Shown here: positions 10,685 through 18,808 of the stretch, in pieces
Position numbering within the stretch: the first letter of the stretch is position 1
How the letters are laid out: each line of letters begins with the position of its first letter
Assembly: GCA_013335435.1 (NCBI GenBank)
Contig: JAAXVP010000004.1
Span: 1-39,407, forward strand
Direction of reading: 5' to 3'
Length of the DNA stretch: 39,407 bases
Source: Thiobacillus sp.
GTDB lineage: Bacteria; Pseudomonadota; Gammaproteobacteria; Burkholderiales; Thiobacillaceae
Translations under genes and position numbers: made by a program
Notes under the pieces: generated by a model
Database searches by the model: none
What the model was told of the DNA's origin: nothing
Seen by the model: only the letters and a program-made list of their open reading frames with translations

Positions 10685-12529
10685 CGGCAGGTCGGACACG
10701 GCCAGGCGGCGCATGGTCGGCGAGCGCTTGCTCCGGTGGCTGTCCATGCGCGCCAGGATGCCGCTCAGGAATTCCGTGGTCTCGACGATATAGGGGCCCT
10801 TGTTGAGCATGACGCACTCGGCGCGCGCCGACAGCGCCGCATCGGAGACCTCGGCGCGCGATGGGATGCCGCGCTTGGCCATGGTCTCCAGGACCTGGGT
10901 GGCCCAGATCACCGGCACGTGGGCGGCCTCGCAAAGCATGAGCATCTCTTCCTGGACCTCGGACAGGCGCTCGAAGCCGACCTCCACCGCCAGGTCGCCG
11001 CGCGCCACCATGACGCCCAGGGGCGGGTGACGCAGGCCGGTGAGGAGGATCTCGGGCAGGTGTTCGAAGGCCTGGCGGGTCTCGACCTTGACCACGCTGC
11101 CGATGTGCCGGGCGTCCAGGCGGCCCAGCTCGCGCTGCAGGTCGGCGAGGTCGTCGGGGTGGCGGACGAAGGACAGGCCGACCATGTCGACATGCGGCGC
11201 CAGGATGGCCAGGTGGGCCTTGTCCTGTTCGGTGAGGGCGGGAATGGCGAGATCGGTGTCGGGCAGGTTGATGCCCTTCTCGGCGCGCAGTTTGCTGCCC
11301 TGGGGCGAGGCATGGCTGATCTCGACCGTGATGACCCGGTCCCGGTTGGCCAGGATGCGGCCGCCGATGCGACCGTCGTCGAACCACACGGCCTGGCCCG
11401 GCCGGGCCGAGGCGAACACGGCGTCCAGCGTGCAGGGGATGCGGGCGGGTTCGATCAGGCGGCCGGCCTCGTCGTGGCGGGCCGGTCGGCCCGGCCCATC
11501 CTCGCCGGTGACCAGCAGCTGGTCGCCGATGCGCAACTGGATGGGCTGGCAGACCTCGGGCAGGGGCCCGACCGTGCCCTGGGTGATCGGCTGGTCCTCG
11601 CGATAGAGCTGGCAGGGGCTGCCGTCCGGGATGTAGCCGCGCTGGAAGCTCAGGGCCAGCCAGGAATCGCCGAACCGTTCCTTCAGGCGCAGGTGCCGCT
11701 GCGAGCCGCGGCTGTCCTCGACGTCGACGATGTCGCGGGCGTTGGCGGCCCGGATCAGGCCGTCGTCCACCGGCAAGGTGGCGTCGACGTCGATGGCCGG
11801 CGCCTCCACGCGGCTGCGCGGGGTGAGCCAGATGCGGGCCGGTGCCGTGACCCGGCCCCAGCTGTCGCGCTGGGGCCGGAATTCGACCATGCGGCCGATC
11901 GGGGCGATGGCCCCGGTGCGCAGTTTCGGCCCGGCCAGGTCGGCGTAGACCTGGCACTTGCGGCCCGTGGCCCGTTCCGCCGCACGCAGGTTGGCGATCA
12001 TGGCCAGCCAGGCATCGGGACCGTCGTGGGCACAGTTGATGCGGATGATGTCGAGGCCGGCCTCGACCAGTTGGCGCAGCAGGAGGGGCTGGCTGGCCGC
12101 TTCCGGCGGCAGGGTGACCATGATGCGGGTGGCATGGTCGGCCTGGGACGGCCCCAACAGTTCATCGGCATGTCGGTGCAGCAGGGCCTCGCCGTCCGCT
12201 ATGGCCAGGTTGGCGGTCTCCGGCGTCGGCGCCACGCCGGCCAGGGCGCGCAGGGCCCGGCCGACCGCATCCAGGCTGGCCAGGGTGTGCGCCTCGGCGC
12301 TGGCCAGGCGGCTGAGGCCGAGCAGCTTGAGCTGCCGTTGCAGGTCGCGGATGTCGTGCCGGCGCAGGGACAGGTAGTGGAGCAGGTTGCGCGCGCTGGT
12401 CCGGTGGCTCTCCGGGATCGGCTGGATATCCGCCTCGTGATGCCGTGCCAGTTCGATGGCATGCAGGCGCAGGGCCTCCAGGGATTGGAGCGCCAGGGAC
12501 GCGGATTCGGCGGGGGATGATGGGGGCAC
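10679..12529 (-). CDS. Divergent pyruvate kinase-like protein with N-terminal extension and no C-terminal PK domain
   Basis: RIMVTLPPEA...GLDIIRINCAHDGP, YADLAGPKLRTG, VMVARGDLAVEVGFE, PVIWATQVLETMAKRGIPSRAEVSDA; track start 12565 is TTG, GTG at 12529 suggested because the predicted TSS lies downstream of 12565. Confidence 0.85.
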   Translation of the reverse strand: MPPSSPAESASLALQSLEALRLHAIELARHHEADIQPIPESHRTSARNLLHYLSLRRHDIRDLQRQLKLLGLSRLASAEAHTLASLDAVGRALRALAGVAPTPETANLAIADGEALLHRHADELLGPSQADHATRIMVTLPPEAASQPLLLRQLVEAGLDIIRINCAHDGPDAWLAMIANLRAAERATGRKCQVYADLAGPKLRTGAIAPIGRMVEFRPQRDSWGRVTAPARIWLTPRSRVEAPAIDVDATLPVDDGLIRAANARDIVDVEDSRGSQRHLRLKERFGDSWLALSFQRGYIPDGSPCQLYREDQPITQGTVGPLPEVCQPIQLRIGDQLLVTGEDGPGRPARHDEAGRLIEPARIPCTLDAVFASARPGQAVWFDDGRIGGRILANRDRVITVEISHASPQGSKLRAEKGINLPDTDLAIPALTEQDKAHLAILAPHVDMVGLSFVRHPDDLADLQRELGRLDARHIGSVVKVETRQAFEHLPEILLTGLRHPPLGVMVARGDLAVEVGFERLSEVQEEMLMLCEAAHVPVIWATQVLETMAKRGIPSRAEVSDAALSARAECVMLNKGPYIVETTEFLSGILARMDSHRSKRSPTMRRLAVSDLPA

Positions 12530-12564
12530 GGTGGTTGGCTGTTCGACTGTTTGGTAACCGAACA

Positions 12565-12598
12565 AATCTAGCCGGGCACCGTTAAGGCCGTGTGACAG
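12565..12598 (-). promoter_or_regulatory. Candidate Pho box + -10 for the pyruvate kinase-like gene: CTGTCAC-ACGG-CCTTAAC-N10-TAGATT
   Basis: Heptamers 7/7 and 4/7; 10-nt spacing to TAGATT (4/6 of TATAAT). Confidence 0.5.
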
Positions 12599-12600
12599 AC

Positions 12601-12632
12601 GCCGCCGCCCGCATCAGGTGCGGGGCGGCGGC
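12601..12632 (-). terminator. Strong GC hairpin after the olsB-like gene (no T-run)
   Basis: GCCGCCGCCCGCA-TCAGG-TGCGGGGCGGCGGC, 13 bp with one bulge. Confidence 0.4.
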
Positions 12633-12641
12633 GCCGGGTGG

Positions 12642-13403
12642 TCAGGCCTTCTGGTCGGCCAGGAAGTGGCGCGCGTAGGCCGGGCTGACCTTGAGCATGG
12701 GCAGCAGGACCAGGATGTCGGCGGTGTTGAAGTCCGGATCCCAGGCCGGCTCGCCGCACACGTAGGCGCCGGCGCGCAGGTAGCCCTTGATCAGGGGCGG
12801 CACGAGGGGTGCGGCCTCGCTGGTCAGGGCCTCCAGGGGCAGTGGGCAGCGCGGGAAGACGCGCCACTCCGGCGGCGCCAGATGCTGCTGGCGGATGGCG
12901 TGCCAGACCCCGGCGGCGTTGTGGCCGCCGTCCTGCATGGTGATGCTGGCGCAGCCCATCAGGTAGTCGTAGCCGCGTTCCTTCATGTAGGCGGCCAGGC
13001 CGGACCAGAGCAGGGCGATGGTGCCGCCGTTGCGGTAGTCGGGGTGGACGCAGGAGCGGCCGATCTCGACCATGCGCTCGCGGATGTGCCCCAGGCGGGT
13101 GAGGTCGAATTCCTGGTCGGAATAGAAGTTGCCGATCTTCTTGGCGGCCTCCGGGCTGAGGATGCGGTAGGTGCCGACCACCTCGCCCTTGTCCAGGTCG
13201 CGTACGATCAGGTGGTCGCACCAGCGGTCGTACAAGTCGATGTCCAGGCCCGGCTCGGGCGAGTCCAGGCGGGCGCCCATCTCCTCGGCGAAAATCTGCC
13301 AGCGCAGCTTCTGGGCCTCGCGGATATCCTCCCGGCTGGTGGCCAGGCCGACGTGGATGCGACGCTTCTTGCGGCTTTCCTCTACCTGCAATGCGGTATG
13401 CAT
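12642..13403 (-). CDS. olsB: GNAT-family N-acyltransferase, OlsB-type (L-ornithine N-alpha-acyltransferase)
   Basis: LRWQIFAEEMGARL, CDHLIVRD..VVGTYRIL, NFYSDQEFDL, VEIGRSCVHPDYRNGGTIALLWSGLAAYM, YLMGCASI pattern of OlsB/'hemolysin-like' acyltransferases. Confidence 0.8.
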   Translation of the reverse strand: MHTALQVEESRKKRRIHVGLATSREDIREAQKLRWQIFAEEMGARLDSPEPGLDIDLYDRWCDHLIVRDLDKGEVVGTYRILSPEAAKKIGNFYSDQEFDLTRLGHIRERMVEIGRSCVHPDYRNGGTIALLWSGLAAYMKERGYDYLMGCASITMQDGGHNAAGVWHAIRQQHLAPPEWRVFPRCPLPLEALTSEAAPLVPPLIKGYLRAGAYVCGEPAWDPDFNTADILVLLPMLKVSPAYARHFLADQKA

Positions 13404-13432
13404 GATGTTTCCTTCGCTAGGACGATGTGAAC

Positions 13433-13466
13433 ACTCTAGGAAGACGTCATGACAGGCGAATTAACC
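13433..13466 (-). promoter_or_regulatory. Candidate Pho box + -10 for olsB: GGTTAAT-TCGC-CTGTCAT-N10-TAGAGT
   Basis: Heptamers 3/7 and 7/7; 10-nt spacing to TAGAGT (4/6); AAGGA ahead of ATG. Confidence 0.5.
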
Positions 13467-13501
13467 GGCAGTGAAGGATTGGTTACCGTCATACGGCGCG
13501 A

Positions 13502-15265
13502 TCAGGCGGCCTCGGCCTGCTCCAGGCGGATGTCCTTGAGCGGCCGCCGGCGCTCCACGAACAGGCTGTTGCCGGCGATCTTCTTGGCTTGTTTCTTGGC
13601 GCTCGCCGCCGCCGTGGCGACCTCGTGGTGGGACTGGTACAGCGCCGGCTCGGCCTCGACGACGCCGATCGACAGGGTGGGCAGGGGATGGAATACGGTG
13701 CGGCCGGCGCGGTCCTCGCTGAAATAGCCGCCCTCGGCGACGTGCCGGGGGTCGTACAGCGCCCGGCTGCGCGCCTCGAATCCGGCCAGGAGGTCTCGGC
13801 AGCGTGCCTCCCAGTCCTCGCTCCGGAACAGGATGAAGAAGTCGTCGCCACCGATGTGGCCGAGGAAGTCCCGGCCGGCGGCGATGCCTTCCTTGAGGGC
13901 CTCCGATACCAGCAGGATGACCTGGTCGCCGCGGTCGTAACCGTAGATGTCGTTGAACGGCTTGAAGTTGTCGAGGTCGCAATAGGCGGCCCGGAAGTGT
14001 GCCCCGGCATCCAGGAGCTGCTGGATGTGGTTGTTGATCGGCACGTTGCCGGGCAATAGGGTGAGCGGGTTGGAGTAGCGTGCCGCGGCGATCTGCAACT
14101 GCATGATCACCTGCATCAGGTCGTAGCCGGAGCCGATGCCGAGATAGAGGCCGTCGTCGGTGATGATGAAGCCGTCGGTGAAGGTGGCCTTGCCCTTGTG
14201 GATGACCAGCTTGCTCAATTCCTCGACCGGGGTGGATTGGTCGACCACCAGCGGCGTCGGGTCCATGAACTGGGTGCAGGAGCGGCGGCCGTGCAGTTCG
14301 CGCACGAACACGCGCGAGAAATGGTCGATCAAGGTGTAGCGGTTGACCAAGCCGATGGGCCGGCCGTCCGCGACCACGGCCAGGGCATGCAGGTGCGCAT
14401 TGGCCTTGAACAGGTCGAGGGCGGATTCGTTGCTGTCGGCCGGGCTCAGGGACGGGGCCTCGATCAGTAGTTTGCTGGCCTGGACGTTGAACCCGGGGGT
14501 GGCCTGGCTGCGCCCGGCCGACTTGATCGCCTCCAGCACCTCCAGGCTGAGACCGGGCGTGGCGGCGGGCCGGCCGATGAAATAGCCCTGGCCGAAACCG
14601 ATGCCCAGCTCGCGCACCAGGGCCAGTTCCGCGCGCGTCTCGACGCCTTCGGCGATCAGCCGGGCGCCGGAATTGACGGCGATCTGCTGCAACGAGCGGA
14701 CGAATTGCAGCTTCACCGGATCCTGGTTGATGCCGGAGATGAAGTGCTTGTCGATCTTGACGTAATGGGGACGCAGTTCCGACCAGCGGCGCAGGCTGGA
14801 GTAGCCCTCGCCGAGATCGTCCAGGGCGACGAGCAGGCCGGCTCGGCGGTACTCCACCAGGACCGCGTGCAGGCTGTCCGACTCGGCCGGTTCGCCGTCC
14901 TCGGTGAGCTCGATGACGATCCGGTCCGGGCCCAGGTGGTTGGCCTTGAGCATGGCCAGCAGATCGTCGAGCGGGCGCGGGTGATGGTCGGCCATGACCT
15001 TGGGCGACAAGTTCAGGAACAGCTTGCCGTCCAGGTGTAGGCGCGCGAAATCGCCGATGATGGTGTCGATGCAGATCAGCTCGGCGTCCAGGCGCAGTCC
15101 GGCCTGATCCGCGCTGTGCAGCAGGGCCAGGGGGGAGTGCAGCATGCTGTCGGAGGGGCCGCGGATCAAGCCCTCGTGGCCGTGGAGGGTGCCGCTGTCG
15201 AGATCCAGGATGGGCTGGAGCAGGGTTTGCAGGCGACGGTGGCGCAATATGCTGTGCAATTCCAT
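13502..15265 (-). CDS. EAL-CBS-GGDEF c-di-GMP signalling protein
   Basis: EAL residues HEGLIRG, FLNLSP, IELTED, DDLGEGYSS, KIDK, AEGVET; CBS-like middle; C-terminal HIGGDDFFILF. Confidence 0.92.
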   Translation of the reverse strand: MELHSILRHRRLQTLLQPILDLDSGTLHGHEGLIRGPSDSMLHSPLALLHSADQAGLRLDAELICIDTIIGDFARLHLDGKLFLNLSPKVMADHHPRPLDDLLAMLKANHLGPDRIVIELTEDGEPAESDSLHAVLVEYRRAGLLVALDDLGEGYSSLRRWSELRPHYVKIDKHFISGINQDPVKLQFVRSLQQIAVNSGARLIAEGVETRAELALVRELGIGFGQGYFIGRPAATPGLSLEVLEAIKSAGRSQATPGFNVQASKLLIEAPSLSPADSNESALDLFKANAHLHALAVVADGRPIGLVNRYTLIDHFSRVFVRELHGRRSCTQFMDPTPLVVDQSTPVEELSKLVIHKGKATFTDGFIITDDGLYLGIGSGYDLMQVIMQLQIAAARYSNPLTLLPGNVPINNHIQQLLDAGAHFRAAYCDLDNFKPFNDIYGYDRGDQVILLVSEALKEGIAAGRDFLGHIGGDDFFILFRSEDWEARCRDLLAGFEARSRALYDPRHVAEGGYFSEDRAGRTVFHPLPTLSIGVVEAEPALYQSHHEVATAAASAKKQAKKIAGNSLFVERRRPLKDIRLEQAEAA

Positions 15266-15293
15266 GGCAGTGGCGGCGTGATAGGGCGGGCCG

Positions 15294-15327
15294 AGGCTAG
15301 CAGGGCCGTTTGACGGCTTGATGACCG
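15294..15327 (-). promoter_or_regulatory. Candidate Pho box + -10 for EAL-GGDEF gene: CGGTCAT-CAAG-CCGTCAA-N10-TAGCCT
   Basis: Heptamers 6/7 and 5/7; 10-nt spacing; TAGCCT shared with btaA promoter. Confidence 0.5.
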
Positions 15328-15338
15328 CGGCAACCTGG

Positions 15339-15372
15339 TCGTCATCGTCCTGTCACACGGGCCGGGCAGGAT
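15339..15372 (+). promoter_or_regulatory. Candidate Pho box + -10 for plcP: TCGTCAT-CGTC-CTGTCAC-N10-CAGGAT
   Basis: Heptamers 5/7 and 7/7; 10-nt spacing to CAGGAT (3/6). Confidence 0.55.
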
Positions 15373-15378
15373 GCCGTC

Positions 15379-16191
15379 ATGCCGAGCGTCCGTTCCGTAT
15401 TCCTGTCCGACATCCACCTGGGCACCCGCGCCTGCCAGGCCGAGCGCCTGCTGGAGTTCCTGCGCGAGCACCCGGCCGAGCACCTGTTCCTGGTCGGCGA
15501 TATCGTCGACTTCTGGTCCATGAGCCGGGGCATCCACTGGAACGCGGCGCAGAACACGGTGATCCAGAAGATCCTCCGGCGCGCCCGCCACGGCGAGCGG
15601 GTGGTGTTCATCCCCGGCAACCACGACGAGGCCTTGCGCGAATACCACGGCGTCGCCTTCGGCGACATCGAGGTGGCCGAGGAATACGTGCACGAGACCG
15701 CCGACGGCCGCCGTTTCCTGCTCATCCACGGCGACGAGTTCGACCAGGTGACCCGCTACCACAAGTGGGTCGCCGTGCTCGGCGACATGGCCTACAACCT
15801 GCTGGTGCGCATCAACGGCTGGCTGTCCTGGCTGCGCCGCAGCCTGGGCCGGCCCGGCTACTGGTCCCTGGCCGGCTATGCCAAGCGCAAGGTCAAGCGG
15901 GCCCTGGAGTTCATCTTCGACTTCGAGCACTCGGTCATCCGCAACGTGCGCGAGCGCGGCCTGGACGGCGTCATCTGCGGCCACATCCACTGGGCCGCCA
16001 TGAAGGAGGTCGACGGCCTCACCTACATCAACTGCGGCGACTGGGTGGACTCCTGCACCGCCATCGTCGAGCACTTCGACGGCCGCCTGGAACTGGTCGA
16101 CTGGGATGGCCTGGCGCGCCTGGCGCCGGTGCCGTTGCGGCTGAGCGAAGAGCTGCCGGCGCAGCCATTGACGGAGCGCAAGGCGGCGTGA
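15379..16191 (+). CDS. plcP: PlcP-type calcineurin-like phosphoesterase (phospholipase C of lipid remodelling; LpxH superfamily)
   Basis: SDIHLGTRACQAERLLEFL, VGDIVDFW, PGNHDE, ADGRRFLLIHGDEFDQV, VICGHIHWA, NCGDWVDSCTAIVE; partnered with a GT4. Confidence 0.8.
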   Translation: MPSVRSVFLSDIHLGTRACQAERLLEFLREHPAEHLFLVGDIVDFWSMSRGIHWNAAQNTVIQKILRRARHGERVVFIPGNHDEALREYHGVAFGDIEVAEEYVHETADGRRFLLIHGDEFDQVTRYHKWVAVLGDMAYNLLVRINGWLSWLRRSLGRPGYWSLAGYAKRKVKRALEFIFDFEHSVIRNVRERGLDGVICGHIHWAAMKEVDGLTYINCGDWVDSCTAIVEHFDGRLELVDWDGLARLAPVPLRLSEELPAQPLTERKAA

Positions 16192-17333
16192 GCAAGCGAG
16201 TCCTGATGGTGTCCGACGTCTACTTCCCACGCGTCAACGGGGTCTCGACGTCGATCGAGACCTTCCGCCAGGCGCTCGGCCCCGAGGGTGTCGACGTCCG
16301 CCTGGTGGCGCCGCGCTACGGCGACGAGCCCGATCAGCACGGCATTGTCCGGATCGGCGCCCGGCGCATCCCGCGCGACCCGGAGGACCGCCTGCTGGCC
16401 TGGGGCGAGACCCGCGACACCGTGCACGCCCACGCCGCCGAGTGCGACCTGGTGCACATCCAGACCCCTTTCGTCGCCCACTACGCCGGCCTGCGGGCGG
16501 CGCGCCGGCACGGCAAGCCGGTCCTGGCGACCTACCACACCTTCTTCGAGGAATACCTGTTCCACTACGCGCCCTTCCTGCCGCCGGCCTGGCTCAAGGG
16601 GCTGGCGCGGCGATTCTCGCGTACCCAGTGCAACGACCTCGACGCGGTCATCGTGCCCTCGACGGCCATGCGCGACCGCCTGGCCGAGTACGGCGTCGGC
16701 GTTCCCATGCACGTCCTGCCCACCGGTATCCCGCTGAGCCGCTTCGCTGCCGGCGACCGCCGGGGTTTCCGGGCCGCCTACGGCATCCCGGAGGAGCGGC
16801 CGGTGGTCCTGTTCGTCGGCCGGGTGGCGCACGAGAAGAACATCGGTTTCCTGATCGAGGCGGTGGCCCGGGCGCGCCGGAGGGTGCCCGAGTTGCTCTT
16901 CCTGGTCACCGGCGAGGGGCCGGCGGAAAAGGCCCTGCGCCGCCAGGCCGAGGCCCTTGGCCTGGCCGACGGCATACGCTTTCTCGGCTACCTGGATCGC
17001 CAGCACCGGCTGCCCGACGCCTATGCCGCCGCCGACGCCTTCATTTTCGCCTCGCGCACCGAGACCCAGGGCCTGGTGCTCCTGGAGGCCATGGCCATGG
17101 GCCTGCCGGTGGTCGCCCTGGCGGCCATGGGTACCCGGGACATCCTGGCGCCGGGGCGCGGCGGCATCGCCGCCCCGGACGATGTCGACGGCTTCGCCAC
17201 GGCGCTTGCCGACCTGCTCGACGACCACGAGCGGCGCGCCCGCCTGGCTGCCGAGGCGCGCGACTATGCCCGCGAGTGGGCCGACGACCGCATGGCGGCG
17301 AGGCTGGCCGGCCTGTACCGGACGCTGCTCTGA
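16188..17333 (+). CDS. GT4-family glycosyltransferase, Agt-like (diacylglycerol glycosyltransferase candidate)
   Basis: MVSDVYFPRVNGVSTSIETF, HIQTPFVAHYAG, FVGRVAHEKN, SRTETQGLVLLEAMAMGLPVV; GTG start overlaps plcP stop (GTGA). Confidence 0.85.
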   Translation: MSKRVLMVSDVYFPRVNGVSTSIETFRQALGPEGVDVRLVAPRYGDEPDQHGIVRIGARRIPRDPEDRLLAWGETRDTVHAHAAECDLVHIQTPFVAHYAGLRAARRHGKPVLATYHTFFEEYLFHYAPFLPPAWLKGLARRFSRTQCNDLDAVIVPSTAMRDRLAEYGVGVPMHVLPTGIPLSRFAAGDRRGFRAAYGIPEERPVVLFVGRVAHEKNIGFLIEAVARARRRVPELLFLVTGEGPAEKALRRQAEALGLADGIRFLGYLDRQHRLPDAYAAADAFIFASRTETQGLVLLEAMAMGLPVVALAAMGTRDILAPGRGGIAAPDDVDGFATALADLLDDHERRARLAAEARDYAREWADDRMAARLAGLYRTLL

Positions 17334-17341
17334 TCGCCGAT

Positions 17342-17451
17342 TGATCCGGCCCGCAAATATCTGGACGGCCACCCCCACCCGCACTGCCGCGTACCCACCC
17401 CCTTCGAGGGGGGGGCTGGGGGGGCGATCAAGCCATATTCGGGCCGGATCA
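17342..17451. repeat. 12-bp terminal inverted repeat TGATCCGGCCCG/CGGGCCGGATCA enclosing a C-run/G-run core
   Basis: Arms at 17342-17353 and 17440-17451; core resembles the other GC-rich intergenic repeat copies. Confidence 0.65.
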
Positions 17452-17474
17452 GTGGGCCGATGCCGGGGGCGCGT

Positions 17475-18704
17475 TCAGTCCACGCCCAGTTTGCGCAGGG
17501 CGGCTTCCTGGCCGATCTCGCCCTCGCGCACCAGGCGCATGTAATAGCCTTCCAGGCGGTCGTAGATGCCGTTCCAGGATGCCGCGCGGGCAGCCTCCCT
17601 GGCCCGGTCGCGCAGGGCAGCCAGATATTCCGGTCGGCGCGCCAGTCGACGGGCCTCGTCGATGAAGGCGTCTTCGTCGCCGAACGCCGCCTTGACGCCG
17701 TTTTCGCCATGCCGGATGTGTTCGGCGGCCGCGGCATAGTCGAAGGCCAGGGCGGCCAGGCCGCTGGCCATGGCCTCGAGGACGACGTTGCCGAAGGTTT
17801 CGGTCTGGCTGGGGAACAGGAACAGGTCGGCGGAGGCGTAGTGCGCGGCCAGGTCGGCGCCGGTGCGCGGGCCGGCATGGACGAAGCGGGGCTGGGCGGC
17901 CTTCAGGGCGGCCGCGTCCGGACCGTCGCCGACCAGGATCAGGCGGGCATCGGGGCGGATTCGTTCGATGGCCTCGAAGGCGCGCACCAGCAGATCGAGG
18001 TTCTTTTCCGGTGCGATGCGGCCGACGTAGAGCACGGCCAGTCCGGCTGCGCCGACGCCCCAGCGGCCGCGCAGGCCGGGGTCGCGCCGGGCCGGGTCGA
18101 ACAGTTCGCCGTCGACGCCGCGCGCCAGGACCTCGATGTTGCGGTAGCCCTGGCCGGTCAGTTCGTCGCGCAGGCCGCGCGTCGGCACCACGGTCAGGCG
18201 GGCCTGGTTGTGGAATTTGCGCAGGTAGGCGTGGATGGGCGTCTTCAGCCAGCCGAGGCCGTAGTGCCGGCTGTAGGAATGGAAGTTGGTGTGGAAGCCG
18301 GCCAGGACCGGGATGCCCAACTTGCGCGCGGCGGCCATGGCCGACCAGCCGAGCGGGCCTTCGGTGGCGATGTGCACCACGTCGGGCCGGCGCAAGGCCC
18401 ACAGGCGGGCCAGCAGGCGCTTGGCCGGCAGGCCCATGTTGAGGCCTTGGTAGTGGGGGATCGGAATGCCCGGCCGCAATACCTGTTCCAGGTGGGCGCC
18501 GTCGGCCGTATCCGGGCCGTCGCCGCGCTGGCGCGGCCGGATCAACTGGACTTGGTGGTCGCGCGCCTGGAGGGCGGCGACGATGCGGCCGATGGTCATG
18601 GCGACGCCGTTGATCTCGGGCGGGAAGGTCTCGGTGACCATGGCCACCCGCAACCGGCGGGCGGCGACGGGGAGTTGTTCGAGGAGCAGGTCGCTGGCGT
18701 GCAT
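17475..18704 (-). CDS. GT4-family glycosyltransferase (SqdX/MgtA/PimB-like group)
   Basis: VTETFPPEINGVAMTIGRIV, GFHTNFHSYSRHYG, YVGRIAPEKNLDLL, PSQTETFGNVVLEAMASGLAAL. Confidence 0.88.
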   Translation of the reverse strand: MHASDLLLEQLPVAARRLRVAMVTETFPPEINGVAMTIGRIVAALQARDHQVQLIRPRQRGDGPDTADGAHLEQVLRPGIPIPHYQGLNMGLPAKRLLARLWALRRPDVVHIATEGPLGWSAMAAARKLGIPVLAGFHTNFHSYSRHYGLGWLKTPIHAYLRKFHNQARLTVVPTRGLRDELTGQGYRNIEVLARGVDGELFDPARRDPGLRGRWGVGAAGLAVLYVGRIAPEKNLDLLVRAFEAIERIRPDARLILVGDGPDAAALKAAQPRFVHAGPRTGADLAAHYASADLFLFPSQTETFGNVVLEAMASGLAALAFDYAAAAEHIRHGENGVKAAFGDEDAFIDEARRLARRPEYLAALRDRAREAARAASWNGIYDRLEGYYMRLVREGEIGQEAALRKLGVD

Positions 18705-18711
18705 GCGCCGT

Positions 18712-18745
18712 ACCTTGCCTGCTCCGCGTGACAGGGCTGTGACAG
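18712..18745 (-). promoter_or_regulatory. Perfect Pho box CTGTCAC-AGCC-CTGTCAC-N10-CAAGGT facing the GT4 gene
   Basis: Both heptamers 7/7; 10-nt spacing to CAAGGT; ATG follows at once. Confidence 0.75.
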
Positions 18746-18774
18746 TGCCCGGTATGTTCGGACCAACATTACAG

Positions 18775-18808
18775 TATTAATAAATTTGTAATAAGCGCTG
18801 GCTAATAT
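18775..18808 (+). promoter_or_regulatory. AT-rich Pho box variant + -10 for pstS: TATTAAT-AAAT-TTGTAAT-N10-TAATAT
   Basis: 12/18 to CTGTCATAAATCTGTCAT; exact N10 to a good -10. Confidence 0.6.

Noticed and set aside
10736-12520. 594-aa plus-strand ORF opposite the pyruvate kinase-like gene
   Set aside because: No recognisable domains; antisense shadow composition
15379-16191. Annotating the phosphoesterase as LpxH
   Set aside because: Same superfamily, but the AERLLEFL, HGDEFDQV and NCGDWVDSCTA segments plus coupling to a GT4 fit PlcP better; needs a tree to settle
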